DNA from: Zarea fungicola
Taxonomy: Eukaryota; Ascomycota; Sordariomycetes; Hypocreales; Cordycipitaceae
Length of the DNA stretch: 64,000 nucleotides
Assembly (NCBI GenBank): GCA_900169235.1
Contig: FWCC01000287.1
Span: 62,001 to 126,000, forward strand
Direction of reading: 5' to 3'
This document shows, piece by piece, positions 46,763 to 57,541 of this stretch. A program made the translations under genes and the position numbers. How positions within the stretch are numbered: position 1 is the stretch's first letter; each line of letters starts with the position of its first letter. The notes beneath the pieces are model-generated. The model was not told the DNA's origin and ran no database searches. It was given only the letters and a program-made list of their open reading frames with translations.

Positions 46763-48407
46763 GATGTAGTTAAAAGAGTACTTTGATGGCTCGGAAGAAA
46801 CAATGTGCTTGGTATCTCCATGAAAAGCTTGTGGAAAGAGAGGTATTTATATTAGATTTGTATCATGAAAATTGCATCATGCGACGGAGAGATTATGCGC
46901 CGCTAGGTTCTAGAAGTTCATCTATACTTTGACCAAGGGTGGACCAAAGAACCCATCTGTGGGTTACGGGGAATTAACGGAGTAAATATTGCACTCTTGA
47001 CGGTATATGGCTTCTGTCAGATTTTAGTGAAGAATGTTGGAAAACATTTTACCCGGCTGGGAATTTGGAGGGCGTTTGTCGGTATGAGTTTACAAAACGT
47101 GCCGAATGCATTCCGAATAGCTGGCTAAGTAGCTGGCGATGCGGTGAGCAGATAGAATTAGCCGACAGTGGCTTGCATGATTGCAGAGAGGGCTAATCTA
47201 AGAGCGAGGAACGCTAAAGCTACAATAAGTTAACGTTTATCTGAATATTCTGCTAGACTTTGGTGAGTCAGTGAAAGGCCAGAAATTACTTTAAGCTTAT
47301 CTAGTTGTGCGATTATCCATCTAATGATACAAAATTTGAGCACCACTCCGTCAACCTGTAAAAACCAGATATTAGCTGCAATGCGACAAGCCGTCCTATT
47401 GATTAAAATCGACTCATTGCCAAAATACCAAAAGACGTGTCAGCAAACGTGGAAATGTCGGCAAGGGTTAAATATACATGCTGGGGCTTTCTATCCCACT
47501 CCAGATGAACCATGGAGAGTCCACATTCTGCCCCGGAGAATACAAGGGTACTTTCTAAACATGCCGCCGGTAGCTGTCAGAAATCCACATCGTCGGAGTC
47601 AAATCCAACTAGTTTAGCTAGACTGGTTTCTTGTGCCATATTGGAAGAGAGGAACCGACTGCAAATGTAAGAAAGAGTGGGTTGGCCATGGCCAGATATG
47701 GTATCTCATGGCAGAACTTCTTCAAGGATGTCGACCGGCATATTGGGGTTCACGTGGTCAAGACGGCGGCGTTGTGCCACCTTTAGCACGGACCTCATCC
47801 AGTGCTTATACTTGAAGTTAGACAGAAGCGGGTGACTTAGGGTTATTTTAGGGTTATCTTACCTCATGTGGCAGTGGAATTTAATTTTTCCTGCAAGGTT
47901 ACGTCAATCTAGAGTCTATAGGCCTTCGCAATATGCCAGACTTAACTGGTCTTGTAAGTTGAGAGTCCTGACTCTTAGTTTTAGTAACAGGGAAGAACTG
48001 CGGTATGTTAGAACGACATTCGGTAAATAATTTGTTCGATCAGATGAGCTGTAAATTAACGGAAATATTATTAGGCATATGAACGAGTCATGTTAGGAGA
48101 TTTACGCCTGATCATGGTAATAAACCTAGAACACTCCGACGGATAATAATCAAGGAGCTAACTATTGTCCATTGCCCGACATTTGTGGGAAAAAGCGAGT
48201 CTAAGCTGACAGCAGGGCACTAGCTACAACAACTCGATAGCCGGGGAATGGTTTGCCAGATGTAGCCAAATTGCCGACCTTGCCTTCTCCACTCCGTCGT
48301 TATTAGAGCATGCATGATAAGCCCTCTCCTTTTTAACCAAATTCACTGGCCCAGTTCCGTACACTACCCTCTCAGCGATACCAAGCATGGATCTTGGCTA
48401 CTGTGCC
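46763..48407. other. Intergenic
   Basis: No recognisable gene; short plus-strand frames at 47324-47617 and 47633-47815 have no motif. A small GGGTTATTTTAGGGTTATCTT direct repeat lies at about 47840-47860. Confidence 0.45.
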
Positions 48408-48669
48408 TGTTGTGAGTGCTGACTCAGGTCAAGCAGTGCTTCCAGCGAGGCATGAATCCTGCCGTGGATACGAGGCCATCACGGCAGGTGAGGAGAGACG
48501 AGAGATTTTTGGGTTGCTCTTTGATTTTCCTGGATTCCTGTATATAGAAGAGGAATTCCTTCCCCAGAAGTAGCTAGAGTTTGAATATCATCAAGTTACA
48601 ATAAGCATACCTACTGGGAGGCGCCCCTCTCAGTACCGTGCCTAGTAACTGCTTGTGCTTGCACCAACA
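48408..48669 (+). mobile_element. Solo LTR with 5-bp target duplication GTGCC
   Basis: 262 bp, starting TGTTGTGAGTGCTGACTCAG and ending CTTGCACCAACA, with TGTTG/CAACA inverted ends. Both flanks are GTGCC (48403-48407 and 48670-48674). A TATA-like CCTGTATATAGAAGAGG lies mid-element and could be the former promoter. No coding sequence adjoins it, so it is a solo LTR left by recombination between two LTRs. Confidence 0.88.
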
Positions 48670-48975
48670 GTGCCACATTGATGAAGGGGCAATGGAGCTA
48701 CTGTTAGCCGAGGCTATCGGTTGCCAGTGGAAAGAATACGAGCGAAATCTTTTGGGGATATTTTTACTTAATCTTCTTGGTATTGATTCTATCTGTTCCT
48801 TTATTTTTTGGTCTAAAGACACCAGCATAGATCGACAGTTGGTTGATGAGGTGTATTGGCACACTATACCTTCCGGCAAACATCATATCTAACAAACATC
48901 GTTCTACTTAGCTTCGGCGGAAGAAAAAATATAAATATTTAAAGGTAGCCGTAGAATTATTCTACACCAGAAGTC

Positions 48976-50385
48976 TTAGCCTTCAGGCGAAAAAGCTGTT
49001 GATGCATCTACAGCTGCGTAGTTGTAGGTCGAGCACCTCTTCTTCGGTTTTGGTCTCGGGTCGAGGATACGCTGCTTCAGCCAAGACACCCAGATGCCAG
49101 CTGTCGCTGGTACAGTCGCCGAATGATCCACGAGAGGAATGAGAGCAAGTTCCACCTCATTTCCAGCCTTGCACGATGCATTGTACGATGCTACTGAAGC
49201 CTTGTATGGCACGGACGCGTCTCCCTCGGATTGCACAATCAACAGAGGCGCATATGCCGGCCGTCCCTGTCCCGCGCCGTAGGTTTTCTGAAACTTCTGC
49301 AAGAGGCTGAACCACTTTTCTCGGCCGCCGTCACTGGAGAACAGCTCATCAAGGGTCTTGTGGTCTGCCGTGAGCGAGCCCGCAGCGTTGAAGCAAAGAT
49401 TTAGCTTTTGTAGAAGCGTGAAGCGGGCAGCATAAGTAGGAGACAGGAAGCTGGAGACATTGACGTCGGGGAACGCCGTCTGGAGGGACCACGTATGCAT
49501 CAACAAGTAGCCCATCACTGCTTGAGCCGGCGGCGGGTTGCTATCCCGCACGCCAAAGCCGCCAAAGTTGAGCTCGTCGTAGATACGGCTCACAGGCGCT
49601 AGGGCAGCTGCACCGACAAAGTCCTTATCATTACGGATGAGTTCGTTTTCAGTGATGGCATAGGCCGCACCGCCACCTTCGGAATGGCCAGCAACGCCCC
49701 AGCGCGAAGTCAGCAGGGTTGGAAACGCTGCTTGTGCAGCCTTGGCCGCGTAGTAGACATCATTGGAGTTGACTGTCGGCGTGATGAATGGGTGGCGCGT
49801 ATGGTTGTTTCCGAGACCATGGTAGTCTGTGGCAACGACGGCAAAGCCCGCAAGTACAAGTGGTGTCCAGGTATAGTAGTCATAAAAGTTATTGGACAGT
49901 GTGGCAGCACAATTAGGCAGTACACCCGTAGTGCCGTGTGCAAAGGAAACAAGGGGAAACCTTTCCTTGGATTGAGAAGAGTCAGGCGAGTTGGCTAGTG
50001 TAAACGGGAGAGCGATAAAGGCTGTAGCTGGGACGGTCTTATTGTCTAGGCCGACCGACGCATACTGGATGACGTAGAAGGATGTACCGCCAGGCAACGA
50101 GGTGGAAGCGTCGTATGATGCCAGATTCTGAATTGGCTGTAGCTTGAGAAGATCTCCCGGTCTAGAGCACGTAAAGTTGGCCGCCGTATCAAAGAAAGTA
50201 GCATCCGTGACGGGAGCTGGAAAAAAAGTCGCATTATCCGCAGAAACCGCACTTTTGAGTGACGATTGACACAGCCCTGTGCATTCATATGTTGACGCAA
50301 CGGCCGCGTCAAAGTATTCAGCTGGAGGCAAGCAGGTTGCCAGGTTGGCAAGAATTGCTATCAAAGCAGATCGAACGGAAAGCAT
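48976..50385 (-). CDS. Secreted lipase (fungal secretory lipase family)
   Basis: 469 residues in one exon from ATG 50385 to TAA 48976. A signal peptide covers about residues 1-18 (ALIAILANLATC). The alpha/beta-hydrolase nucleophile elbow GHSEGGGA puts the catalytic serine at 235. Downstream, QSEGDASVP carries the likely acid residue and LVDHSATVP the histidine, in the expected order. Motifs FAHGTTG and ATDYHGLG are typical of the Candida/Aspergillus LIP family, which hydrolyses triacylglycerols outside the cell. Several N-glycosylation sites and cysteines are present. The frame is intact. A diverged LTR-rich region starts about 1.3 kb upstream of the gene. Confidence 0.9.
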   Translation of the reverse strand: MLSVRSALIAILANLATCLPPAEYFDAAVASTYECTGLCQSSLKSAVSADNATFFPAPVTDATFFDTAANFTCSRPGDLLKLQPIQNLASYDASTSLPGGTSFYVIQYASVGLDNKTVPATAFIALPFTLANSPDSSQSKERFPLVSFAHGTTGVLPNCAATLSNNFYDYYTWTPLVLAGFAVVATDYHGLGNNHTRHPFITPTVNSNDVYYAAKAAQAAFPTLLTSRWGVAGHSEGGGAAYAITENELIRNDKDFVGAAALAPVSRIYDELNFGGFGVRDSNPPPAQAVMGYLLMHTWSLQTAFPDVNVSSFLSPTYAARFTLLQKLNLCFNAAGSLTADHKTLDELFSSDGGREKWFSLLQKFQKTYGAGQGRPAYAPLLIVQSEGDASVPYKASVASYNASCKAGNEVELALIPLVDHSATVPATAGIWVSWLKQRILDPRPKPKKRCSTYNYAAVDASTAFSPEG

Positions 50386-51677
50386 GATGAAGAATTACCC
50401 AGCATAGAAGAGGTGTATTCAGGGATCATTGTGAAATAATAAATCGTCACGCGGGCATTGAGGCGGATTTATAGCGGCAGTCAACTTGAGTGCGCACTCC
50501 GCGGATTCCCCTCAATACTAGCACGTAATTTCTCAGAGGAGATGTCATGGTATTCGCCGATACAAGGGTCCGAATACCTTGCCGATCTCCAACCGGCGAA
50601 TTTGAGTTGAAGAATCTAGTACTAAACTGATCTACCGTGGCATCGTCACACCGGTAAACCTAGTCCAAAGCCATACAGATCCACCAGGCATAAGCATCAA
50701 GTATACCGTTAAATTGGTGATGCCACTCTGCTGATCCGGACTGAAGCCGCCTTCCACAGCCTCATTATCTCCACTCAGCAAGAATTACATAGCTGGTACT
50801 CAGAGTCATTCTCTTCCAGGTTTGTAGAATAACGCAGGGACCAGATGGCGTCAGACACCCTCTATTCCCGATAGCGATGATAGGCATAAGCAGCATAGCC
50901 ACGGTGAGATGACAAATTCAATAGACTGCTATCCTTTAGATGCTACTAGGTAGTGATTTGTAGTCAGTATGCCCCATCCGCTGAAGGCCATACGCGTAGC
51001 CATGTAGTCTGATCGGCAGGGGCGGGCGAAATTGCCTATCTAGGCCGAGAAGAGGCGTACACATGTGGAGAAAGCAAATCATTTTGCATTGGAGTTACAG
51101 ATGAATAGAGGGATAAATACGGGGCTGGCCAGAAACTTTTAGCCGCTCCGGCATATTTTTCCCACAATGGCCTGGCAGATGAGTTGAACAGCCGCTCACC
51201 GACCAAGCTAGGCGCATGCCTTGACCTCGGAGTCCGCGGGCTTGACTATTATTTCAATATCACTGTAAGATACACAAGATGCGGCTCATTATCGATAGCA
51301 TAAATACCGGTGCGAACTAAAACAGATGGTGGGCAATGCAGGACCGGTGATTGCACGGCCACGCCAGTCTTGCAATTAATAACCATTTTGTTCGCACAGC
51401 AGGGATACATTGATCAAGTGTACGTGCAGCTAGATTATGTAGAAAATAATTCACAGTCAATCTCCGTTGTGTTTGTCACCGTATAGGTAGCCGGCATCGC
51501 GAGAGAACCACGCCAGTCAAGTCTAAATCACGGTGGCCATTCTTGTTCCGGCATCTAAAGTTGGTTATGAAAGCTCGACAAATACGTCACCTCTGCTTTC
51601 ACGCTGTCACAGAAGATGAGCTATTAATTAGAACGTGGTAATTAGTCAAGTACTTGGTTGAGGTTGGCAAGGCGGAT
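50386..51677. other. Upstream region of the lipase, intergenic
   Basis: Contains the lipase promoter and leader near 50386-50480. No further gene or repeat recognised. Confidence 0.5.
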
Positions 51678-51953
51678 TGTTCTGACTGCTGAGTCACGTC
51701 AAGCAGCGCTTCTGATGAGGCCTGACTCCTGCCGTCGATACGAGGCCATCACAGCAGCTGAGGAGGAAAGAGGAATCTTTGTTGTTTGTTGTTGATTTTC
51801 CTGTTCCTGAATTCCTGTATATAGAAGAGGAATTCCTCCTCTGCCTGGAGCTAGATTTTTATCAAAAAATTCACAATCAGTTACAATACGCCTACGTACT
51901 GGGAGACACCCCTCTCAGTACCGTGCCTAGTAACTACTCGTGATATACCAACA
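51678..51953 (+). mobile_element. Solo LTR with 5-bp target duplication CGGAT
   Basis: 276 bp, starting TGTTCTGACTGCTGAGTCAC and ending GATATACCAACA. It is flanked by CGGAT on both sides (51673-51677 and 51954-51958). It has the same internal order as the copy at 48408, including the CCTGTATATAGAAGAGGAAT segment and CCCCTCTCAGTACCGTGCC. No internal region remains. Confidence 0.88.
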
Positions 51954-53142
51954 CGGATGGTTCGGAAGAATCTGAGCCTTGCTTATTAACGGTATCATGA
52001 TAGAATGAATATTATAAGCCCTGAATGCCATTATCGCTGGAGTACAGTATAGCAGCGACATTGTACTCTCAACCAGAGAGGAGAAATAGCTTAGCGATTA
52101 AAGCTTGGGCTCTAGATAACCACGATAGTACCTACACTTGGTACAAAGGTAACGAGGCTCTTGGCTATTAAAAATTCAATCACCGCTAGAAATTTGGACG
52201 GGAAAATCAATTTTTCCTGACTAAATAGCTAGACAAGTCAGTCTTGGTTGGCACTAGGTTTGAGCTTTTTACAGCGGTGGCACACAGCCTTGTACACCAT
52301 GCCTATTTATTATTGATACTTTTCTCGGTCTGCTTTAACACAATAAAGGTTAAGACTACAAGGTTTACTGCAATCTACTTTCATCCCTTCATAAAGTTTT
52401 TTCGGGATAGGGCTTTGGCCAAGCGTATCCAGCGCGGCGTTGTCCAAATGTCATTTCAAGAACTAGTCGCTACCAAGTCCACGGTTCCGCCACAAAAGAG
52501 TCGGGTATTGAAAATAATGAGCCACCACTGGTTTCACTTCTGGGCGGCTGGCTAGTGCTGATGTGACAATATCGTAGTAACTTACATGATAGTTAGGATT
52601 CTCATGGGCGAATTTCGGGATATTTTGCGACTTTGATCGCCGACGGTGTCGGGACTCGCTTGGTTGATTCCAGACTACCTGATTCGTGTAACGAAAGCTC
52701 TCATCTGCAATCTTAAACCTACTTGTCCCATTGGGTAGTGGATCCATAGCTGACAAGGACTGTCTGCTGGAGACCACTACTACGATCTGATTCAGTCAAG
52801 CTTTATTACCGCTGTTTAAATCAAGTCGCCTAGAACGTCGAACGGCATCTATTTGCCGGCAATTTATTATTTTGTCAGTAGCCACGGCTTACTCAGGTTT
52901 CTAGATTGTGGCAGGGAGCAATTAGATACCAGTGGGTGGGTAATCCTTCGTTACCTCCATCTCTCCGTATTTCTTCATGAGCGCCCATGGTTATTATTGG
53001 GTGGGCAACCGGGATAATGAGCCACAGCAGCTTGCCTCGACGTGGGGCAACAGATCGTGCCCAGCACTTCTAGCTAGGACCCTGGTTTCATGCATTTTAA
53101 TCCGTCAAGTGGCCATCGTCACGTCACTAACAATATGTGTAG
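51954..53142. other. Intergenic
   Basis: Two short overlapping frames (52244-52555 plus, 52463-52777 minus) lack motifs. A plus frame around 52977 may be part of the monooxygenase fossil but shows no recognisable motif. Confidence 0.45.
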
Positions 53143-53490
53143 GGCGCGTCATCATGCATCGAAGACTCGGCCGTTCTAGCAGAATGCCTTGACCAAGCGA
53201 ATTCTCTAGAAGAACTTCCAAAGGTGTGGAAAGCTTACGCGGAGATACGAAAACCACGTGCAGAATGGTTTGTAGGCCAGGGCAGGCACATCGCCGACAT
53301 CTGGCATCTTCCTGATGGTGAGGCGCAGAAGTAACGAGACGAGGTTTGGGGCAGTCAACCACTCTCACTGCCAGATATGAATAGCTGGGATGGAAAGCAC
53401 ATCGATGAGCCGCCGGTTGGAGCAGAAGTCCCGTTTCATCCATTAATTAGCCCATACATCATGGGTTACGACATTATTGGCTATGTGAGA
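53143..53490 (+). pseudogene. Fossil of an FAD-dependent monooxygenase (salicylate-hydroxylase-like)
   Basis: The frame starting after TAG at 53140 reads GASSCIEDSAVLAECL, LEELPKVWKAYAEIRKPRAE, IADIWHLPDGEAQK, then TAA at 53332-53334. It continues in the same frame with RDEVWGSQPLSLPDMNSW, ending near ISPYIMGYDIIGY. This is the conserved C-terminal part of aromatic FAD monooxygenases: the GQGA/IEDA-like helix that contacts FAD, and the WHLPDG segment. The N-terminal FAD-binding half is missing. The gene is non-functional. Confidence 0.7.
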
Positions 53491-54002
53491 CTTTCTACAA
53501 TCATGGTACTGTCTTATTGAAGCTGACGAAGATCTAGACAAAAAAACGACTGGCCGGAATGTTTGGGGAGCTCGATGCCAACCGTTAGACTCCAGACACA
53601 ATATCGTGTGTTAGAGGCTATGGCAGTTCCACATAGAAAGCGGATAGTATGCAAAGTCCGCAGGTTGGTTTCTCTGGAATTGATCTAGTATAGTTGAAGA
53701 CTACGCATAAGGCAGAAGCTTTATTACATTCAATATAATCCTCTAGTTTCGGTATCTGAACAGCGCAATCTTTTCATCGACTCCTATCATTGCATCAGTA
53801 GATCTGGACAGCCACTAAAGGGATGCTCGCAATGTGTCAGACGTATAATTGGATGCCGTGGCAAAAATACCGCGACATCTTGTGCTCCGTAGTAGCCGAT
53901 TTAGAGAGGTTCTCGTATCGTGGGCGGCCTCATAATCGGCTGATTTCCACCAAAAGGGTTTATTTACTCCTTGACTTGAGACTAGCTATTCAATTTTTCT
54001 AG
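53491..54002. other. Intergenic
   Basis: No coding frame recognised. Confidence 0.5.
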
Positions 54003-54443
54003 TTACGTGGTATTGACAACCGCTGTGCACTCAAACTCGCATAAAAACTTGTCATCTGACATTCCAAACACATGTAAAAAGCTGCTAGCTGGTCGATGTC
54101 CCTCGAGCCATTGGCCAGTCTTACCGCCAATGAGCATGACGGCTGCGCCACTGCCCTCCTTCTTATCTACCTCATCGATTCCCCGTTGCGAAATGTAATA
54201 CATGAATCGAGTGATGTCGCCTTTCTTAGCACCCGCATCAATTAGGCATATTGATAGGCGAGATAGACAAAGGTCAACTTGACTGGCAAGATCAGGAGGA
54301 GTTGCGCCTGTCTCAGGGTCTTTCGCGACTTGCCCGGCGAATGTGAGAAGCGTAGTTGTTGAGGAAAGGGGGACAGATGTGTAGGATGAGTATAACGGGT
54401 GCGGGTTCTTGAACACCACCGGATCGTGTGTAGAAACAGGCAT
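54003..54443 (-). CDS. RidA/YjgF family protein
   Basis: 146 residues from ATG 54443 to TAA, no intron. Rid-family hallmarks are TLLTFAGQVAKDPETG near the start, QVDLCLSRLSICLIDAGAKK with GDITRFMYYIS in the middle, and RPASSFLHVFGMSDDKFLCE with EFECTAVV at the end. The Arg in HRPASS occupies the place of the conserved substrate-binding arginine. Members deaminate reactive enamine/imine intermediates; many fungal relatives have no tested activity. No targeting peptide. It lies about 0.5 kb from the monooxygenase fossil, so both may once have been part of one catabolic neighbourhood (inference). Confidence 0.85.
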   Translation of the reverse strand: MPVSTHDPVVFKNPHPLYSSYTSVPLSSTTTLLTFAGQVAKDPETGATPPDLASQVDLCLSRLSICLIDAGAKKGDITRFMYYISQRGIDEVDKKEGSGAAVMLIGGKTGQWLEGHRPASSFLHVFGMSDDKFLCEFECTAVVNTT

Positions 54444-54729
54444 GGTGGTTGATGGTAGTATAGAAGCAGCGTTGGTGGCTCAGGTGCTAAATAGGAGCAG
54501 TGTAAGAATCATTTGAGAAACCAAGGATGAAAGCGACATATATATAGTTTATAACTAAGCCTTCAACTTCAGCTACGACCTACGGAACATACACAAAATT
54601 GTGGAGCGAGCAACACGTTCTACGTGGCTGCCATTTAACCTTTTACGAAACAGGGTTGACCCTATAATAACGGTTAGACGGCTAAAATACAGTGTGTCAG
54701 CATATTTTACTCTGTAGAAGGTTAGATGC

Positions 54730-55180
54730 CTACTCATTCGGCACGGTCGGCAGGTCCGCGTCAGCCAGCGCCTCAGACTCCGCATAGAGTTGGCATAACT
54801 TAGGATGACATAAGTACACCTTATCAGCAACACATTCTTCAAGAATCTGTCGGTATTCGGTGAAGATAATTTTCGTATGGTCCAACTAGCTATTCAGGGG
54901 CCTACCTACGCTGTAAGAAATTAGCTGTATGATTGGGTTGCCCATCTGACCGAATTGGTGAAGCGACTCCTTCTGCTTTGGGATATACAATAGGGTATTA
55001 TATGTATTTTGTTGTGATTGTTCACCAGTCCAATCACTCCACTTATCGTTCTCACTGGAGAACCCGACCATGTTGTTTGGTAGGACTACGGCGAATATGC
55101 ATCTGACAAACTGGGGAACCTGGCACATCCTGCAAGGCAGGTGATGAGGACTTGGGAGAGAACCATGGCCGGCTTTCTCT
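54730..55180 (-). pseudogene. Unknown gene fragment with an in-frame amber stop
   Basis: A minus-strand frame of protein-like composition begins after a stop at about 55181 and includes CQVPQFVRCIFAVVLPNNMV and YIPKQKESLHQFGQMGNPII. It meets TAG at 54886-54888, then continues in the same frame with LDHTKIIFTEYRQILEEC, KVYLCHPKLCQLYAESEALA to a second stop at 54730. A CAG-to-TAG change would join both parts. No start codon or family can be assigned. Real but decayed gene, or chance. Confidence 0.4.
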
Positions 55181-55830
55181 AGCTATGCAAGGCTGAAAGT
55201 GCGTCGGATAATACGATTTCAAGATTTCTCCACAACAAAGGTATGAGAGCCAAACAAGCTATAAGATGAGTTTGAGGATGAAATTCTATTTACAGTAATT
55301 GGTATGCTCACCAATTCTGCCCGCAACGCGCAAATTTGCGAGATGATTGCTCGTACGGTATATCAGTCGATGAAATGCATGCGCCAAAAAGCAGAAATTC
55401 GGAATGCCCGATAGGCAAACATGTCTACTTATAATGTGACAGAGTGAGCCGTGTCTTGGTCCCATCGAAACGGCATAGAAACAGGCCCAGCATGTGCAAA
55501 AATACCGGACTGAAACCTGAAAGTATCTGTACTGCGTAGTCTACGTGGCTACGTGTCTACCAATACGAGAGCATCCACTGCTCCTGGCATAAACCACCCA
55601 AGAGAAATTTCATTTACAAACATGCGTTAAAATAAAATTGGAAATTGAAAATGTGGTTGGTTGGTATATTCAGTATCAAGTAAAAGCTATGTGCAAATTA
55701 TCCAAAAATGAACCCGAAAAAAGATGTCAAAAACGCTAATCATCATAAGTCATGCTTTGAAAAAGTTTTGGAAAAAAGGTAAGAAAACGACCATGCCATG
55801 ATGTGTTGACGGTAAAAAAAAAGGAAAAAA
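55181..55830. other. Intergenic and 3' region of the transporter
   Basis: No gene; A-rich tracts at 55810-55830 precede the transporter stop codon. Confidence 0.5.
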
Positions 55831-57541
55831 TTAAGCATCATTTTTTGCTTGGTAGGAAACTGTGGTGGGATGCCAGTGGACAAAGTCTTTCGACTTGAGC
55901 TTGAGCTCAAACATGCGATCAATCTCGGATGGCGTGCGGCCCTTCATCTCGGGGATCCAGAACCAGGTTCCAGCCAGACTGAGGAAGCAAAAGGCGGCGA
56001 AAATGTAGCCAACCATGGCGCGCAGGTTGCCGGCGTCGGGGTTGTAAATGTAAGGCAGCCCCAGACCGAAGCCGGCGCTAAAGGCACTGGAAAAGAGCCA
56101 GCCGACGCCCTGGGACTTGGCACGCAGATGCAGGGCCGAGACCTCGGAGCCGATGGCGTAGGAGGCAGGCCAGGCGGTAAGACCGGCGGTGGCGGTGACA
56201 ATGATGAGGATGGCGGAGCAGAACCAGGCGACGGCGCTGTTGCGGGCGACGCTCCCGGCGATGCCCATGGCGAGCCAGAGGAGGCCGCAGAGAAGGAAGC
56301 CGACGAGTGTGAGCACGCGGTGGCCGAAGCGGCCAATGGTCCACATGCTGATGAGATTGGCAACGAGGCCGACGACGACGCCGGCAATGAGGAGGACGAG
56401 GCTGAGGTTGGCCTGGATGCCGACGACCTGGCCAAAGTAGCTGGCCTGGGAGAGGAGAGTAAGGCCAAACATCTGGGGCATGACGCTGGTGAAGAGGACA
56501 ATCATGGTGCGGCGGATCTGGGACTTTGCAAAGTTGGCGGAGAGGGTAGCCCCGGTCTGGCGGCTTTCGTGCTCAATGTCGCGCTCAATGACGGCGAGGG
56601 TCTTGAGGGGATCGGTGCCGGTGCCGGCGAGCCTGCGCTGGGCGTTGCGGGCCCTTTTGACGTCGCGCTTGCGGACGAGGTAGATGGGGCTCTCGGGGAT
56701 GATGACGGAGACGATGAGCGCGATGCCGGCAAAGAGCCATTGGGTGGCAAAGGCGGTGGCGTAGCCGCGGGTCTGGTCGACGAGGCCGTAGATGACGAGG
56801 GCACCGATGAGCTGGCCGACGAGGGTGAAGATGGGGAAGAAGGCGAGGAGAGGGCCACGCAGCTTGGGCGGCACAATCTCAGACATGTAGACCTGGCAGG
56901 TGGTCATGATCATGCCGAGAGCAAGACCCTGGAGACCCTTGCCGGCGAGAAAGGTGCCGCGACGGTGGAGGATATCGTCGGGGTACTGCGAGCAGAAGCA
57001 GACGGCCACGGCCGCCATTGTGATGACAGAGGCAACGGCGAAGGAGGTTTTGCGGCCGTACCAGTCCTGAAAGTGGCCGGCGAAGAAGGAGCCAAACATC
57101 ATGCCGCCGGGAGAGATGAAGGTCCAGAGGCCGAGCCAGAGGGAGGGGATGATCCATTCGCCGTGGAATTCAGTGCCAAAGTCATGTCTGGCGGTGTTCG
57201 TGTTAGCTACCTCTCAAACAAGAAAATGCACGCAAAAGAAGACAAGGAAAGAGCAAGTGAGCCGAGGATTTGGCATACTGGAAAGCGGGCATGGCTGAAG
57301 AGTTGCCAACAATGACAAAGTCGTAGCCAAACATGATGATTGTGGAGGAAATGGCTAGCGAGTACCAAAAGACGCGATGCCACTTTTTGATGGCCTGCCA
57401 AAGGCTGAGGTGACTGTTTTCGTCGACATCAATGGCGCTGCTGTTTGATGTGGTTTGACTGGTCGAGGTCAAGGCGAGTGGTTCGTTGAAGAGGGCGTCA
57501 TCTTTGGCAATAGGGTCGCCGGAGCGCAATGATGAGGGCAT
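55831..57541 (-). CDS. MFS sugar transporter (alpha-glucoside/hexose type)
   Basis: Two exons, 57541-57279 and 57187-55831, with a 91-bp phase-2 intron; 539 residues. About 12 membrane segments. Sugar-porter motifs: FQDWYGRKTSF between helices 2 and 3, PESPIYLVRKRD after helix 6, the related loop GRFGHRVLTL between helices 8 and 9, and PEMKGRTPSEIDRMFE after helix 12. The N-terminal 60 residues are cytosolic and Ser/Thr-rich. The order and sequence recall fungal maltose/alpha-glucoside permeases; substrate not certain. Codons are GC-rich as in other core genes. Plasma-membrane proton symporter by family. Confidence 0.9.

Noticed and set aside
55849..57315. 488-codon plus-strand frame over the MFS transporter
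   Set aside because: Gly/Asp/Glu-rich antisense shadow of a gene with sugar-porter motifs; no domain of its own.
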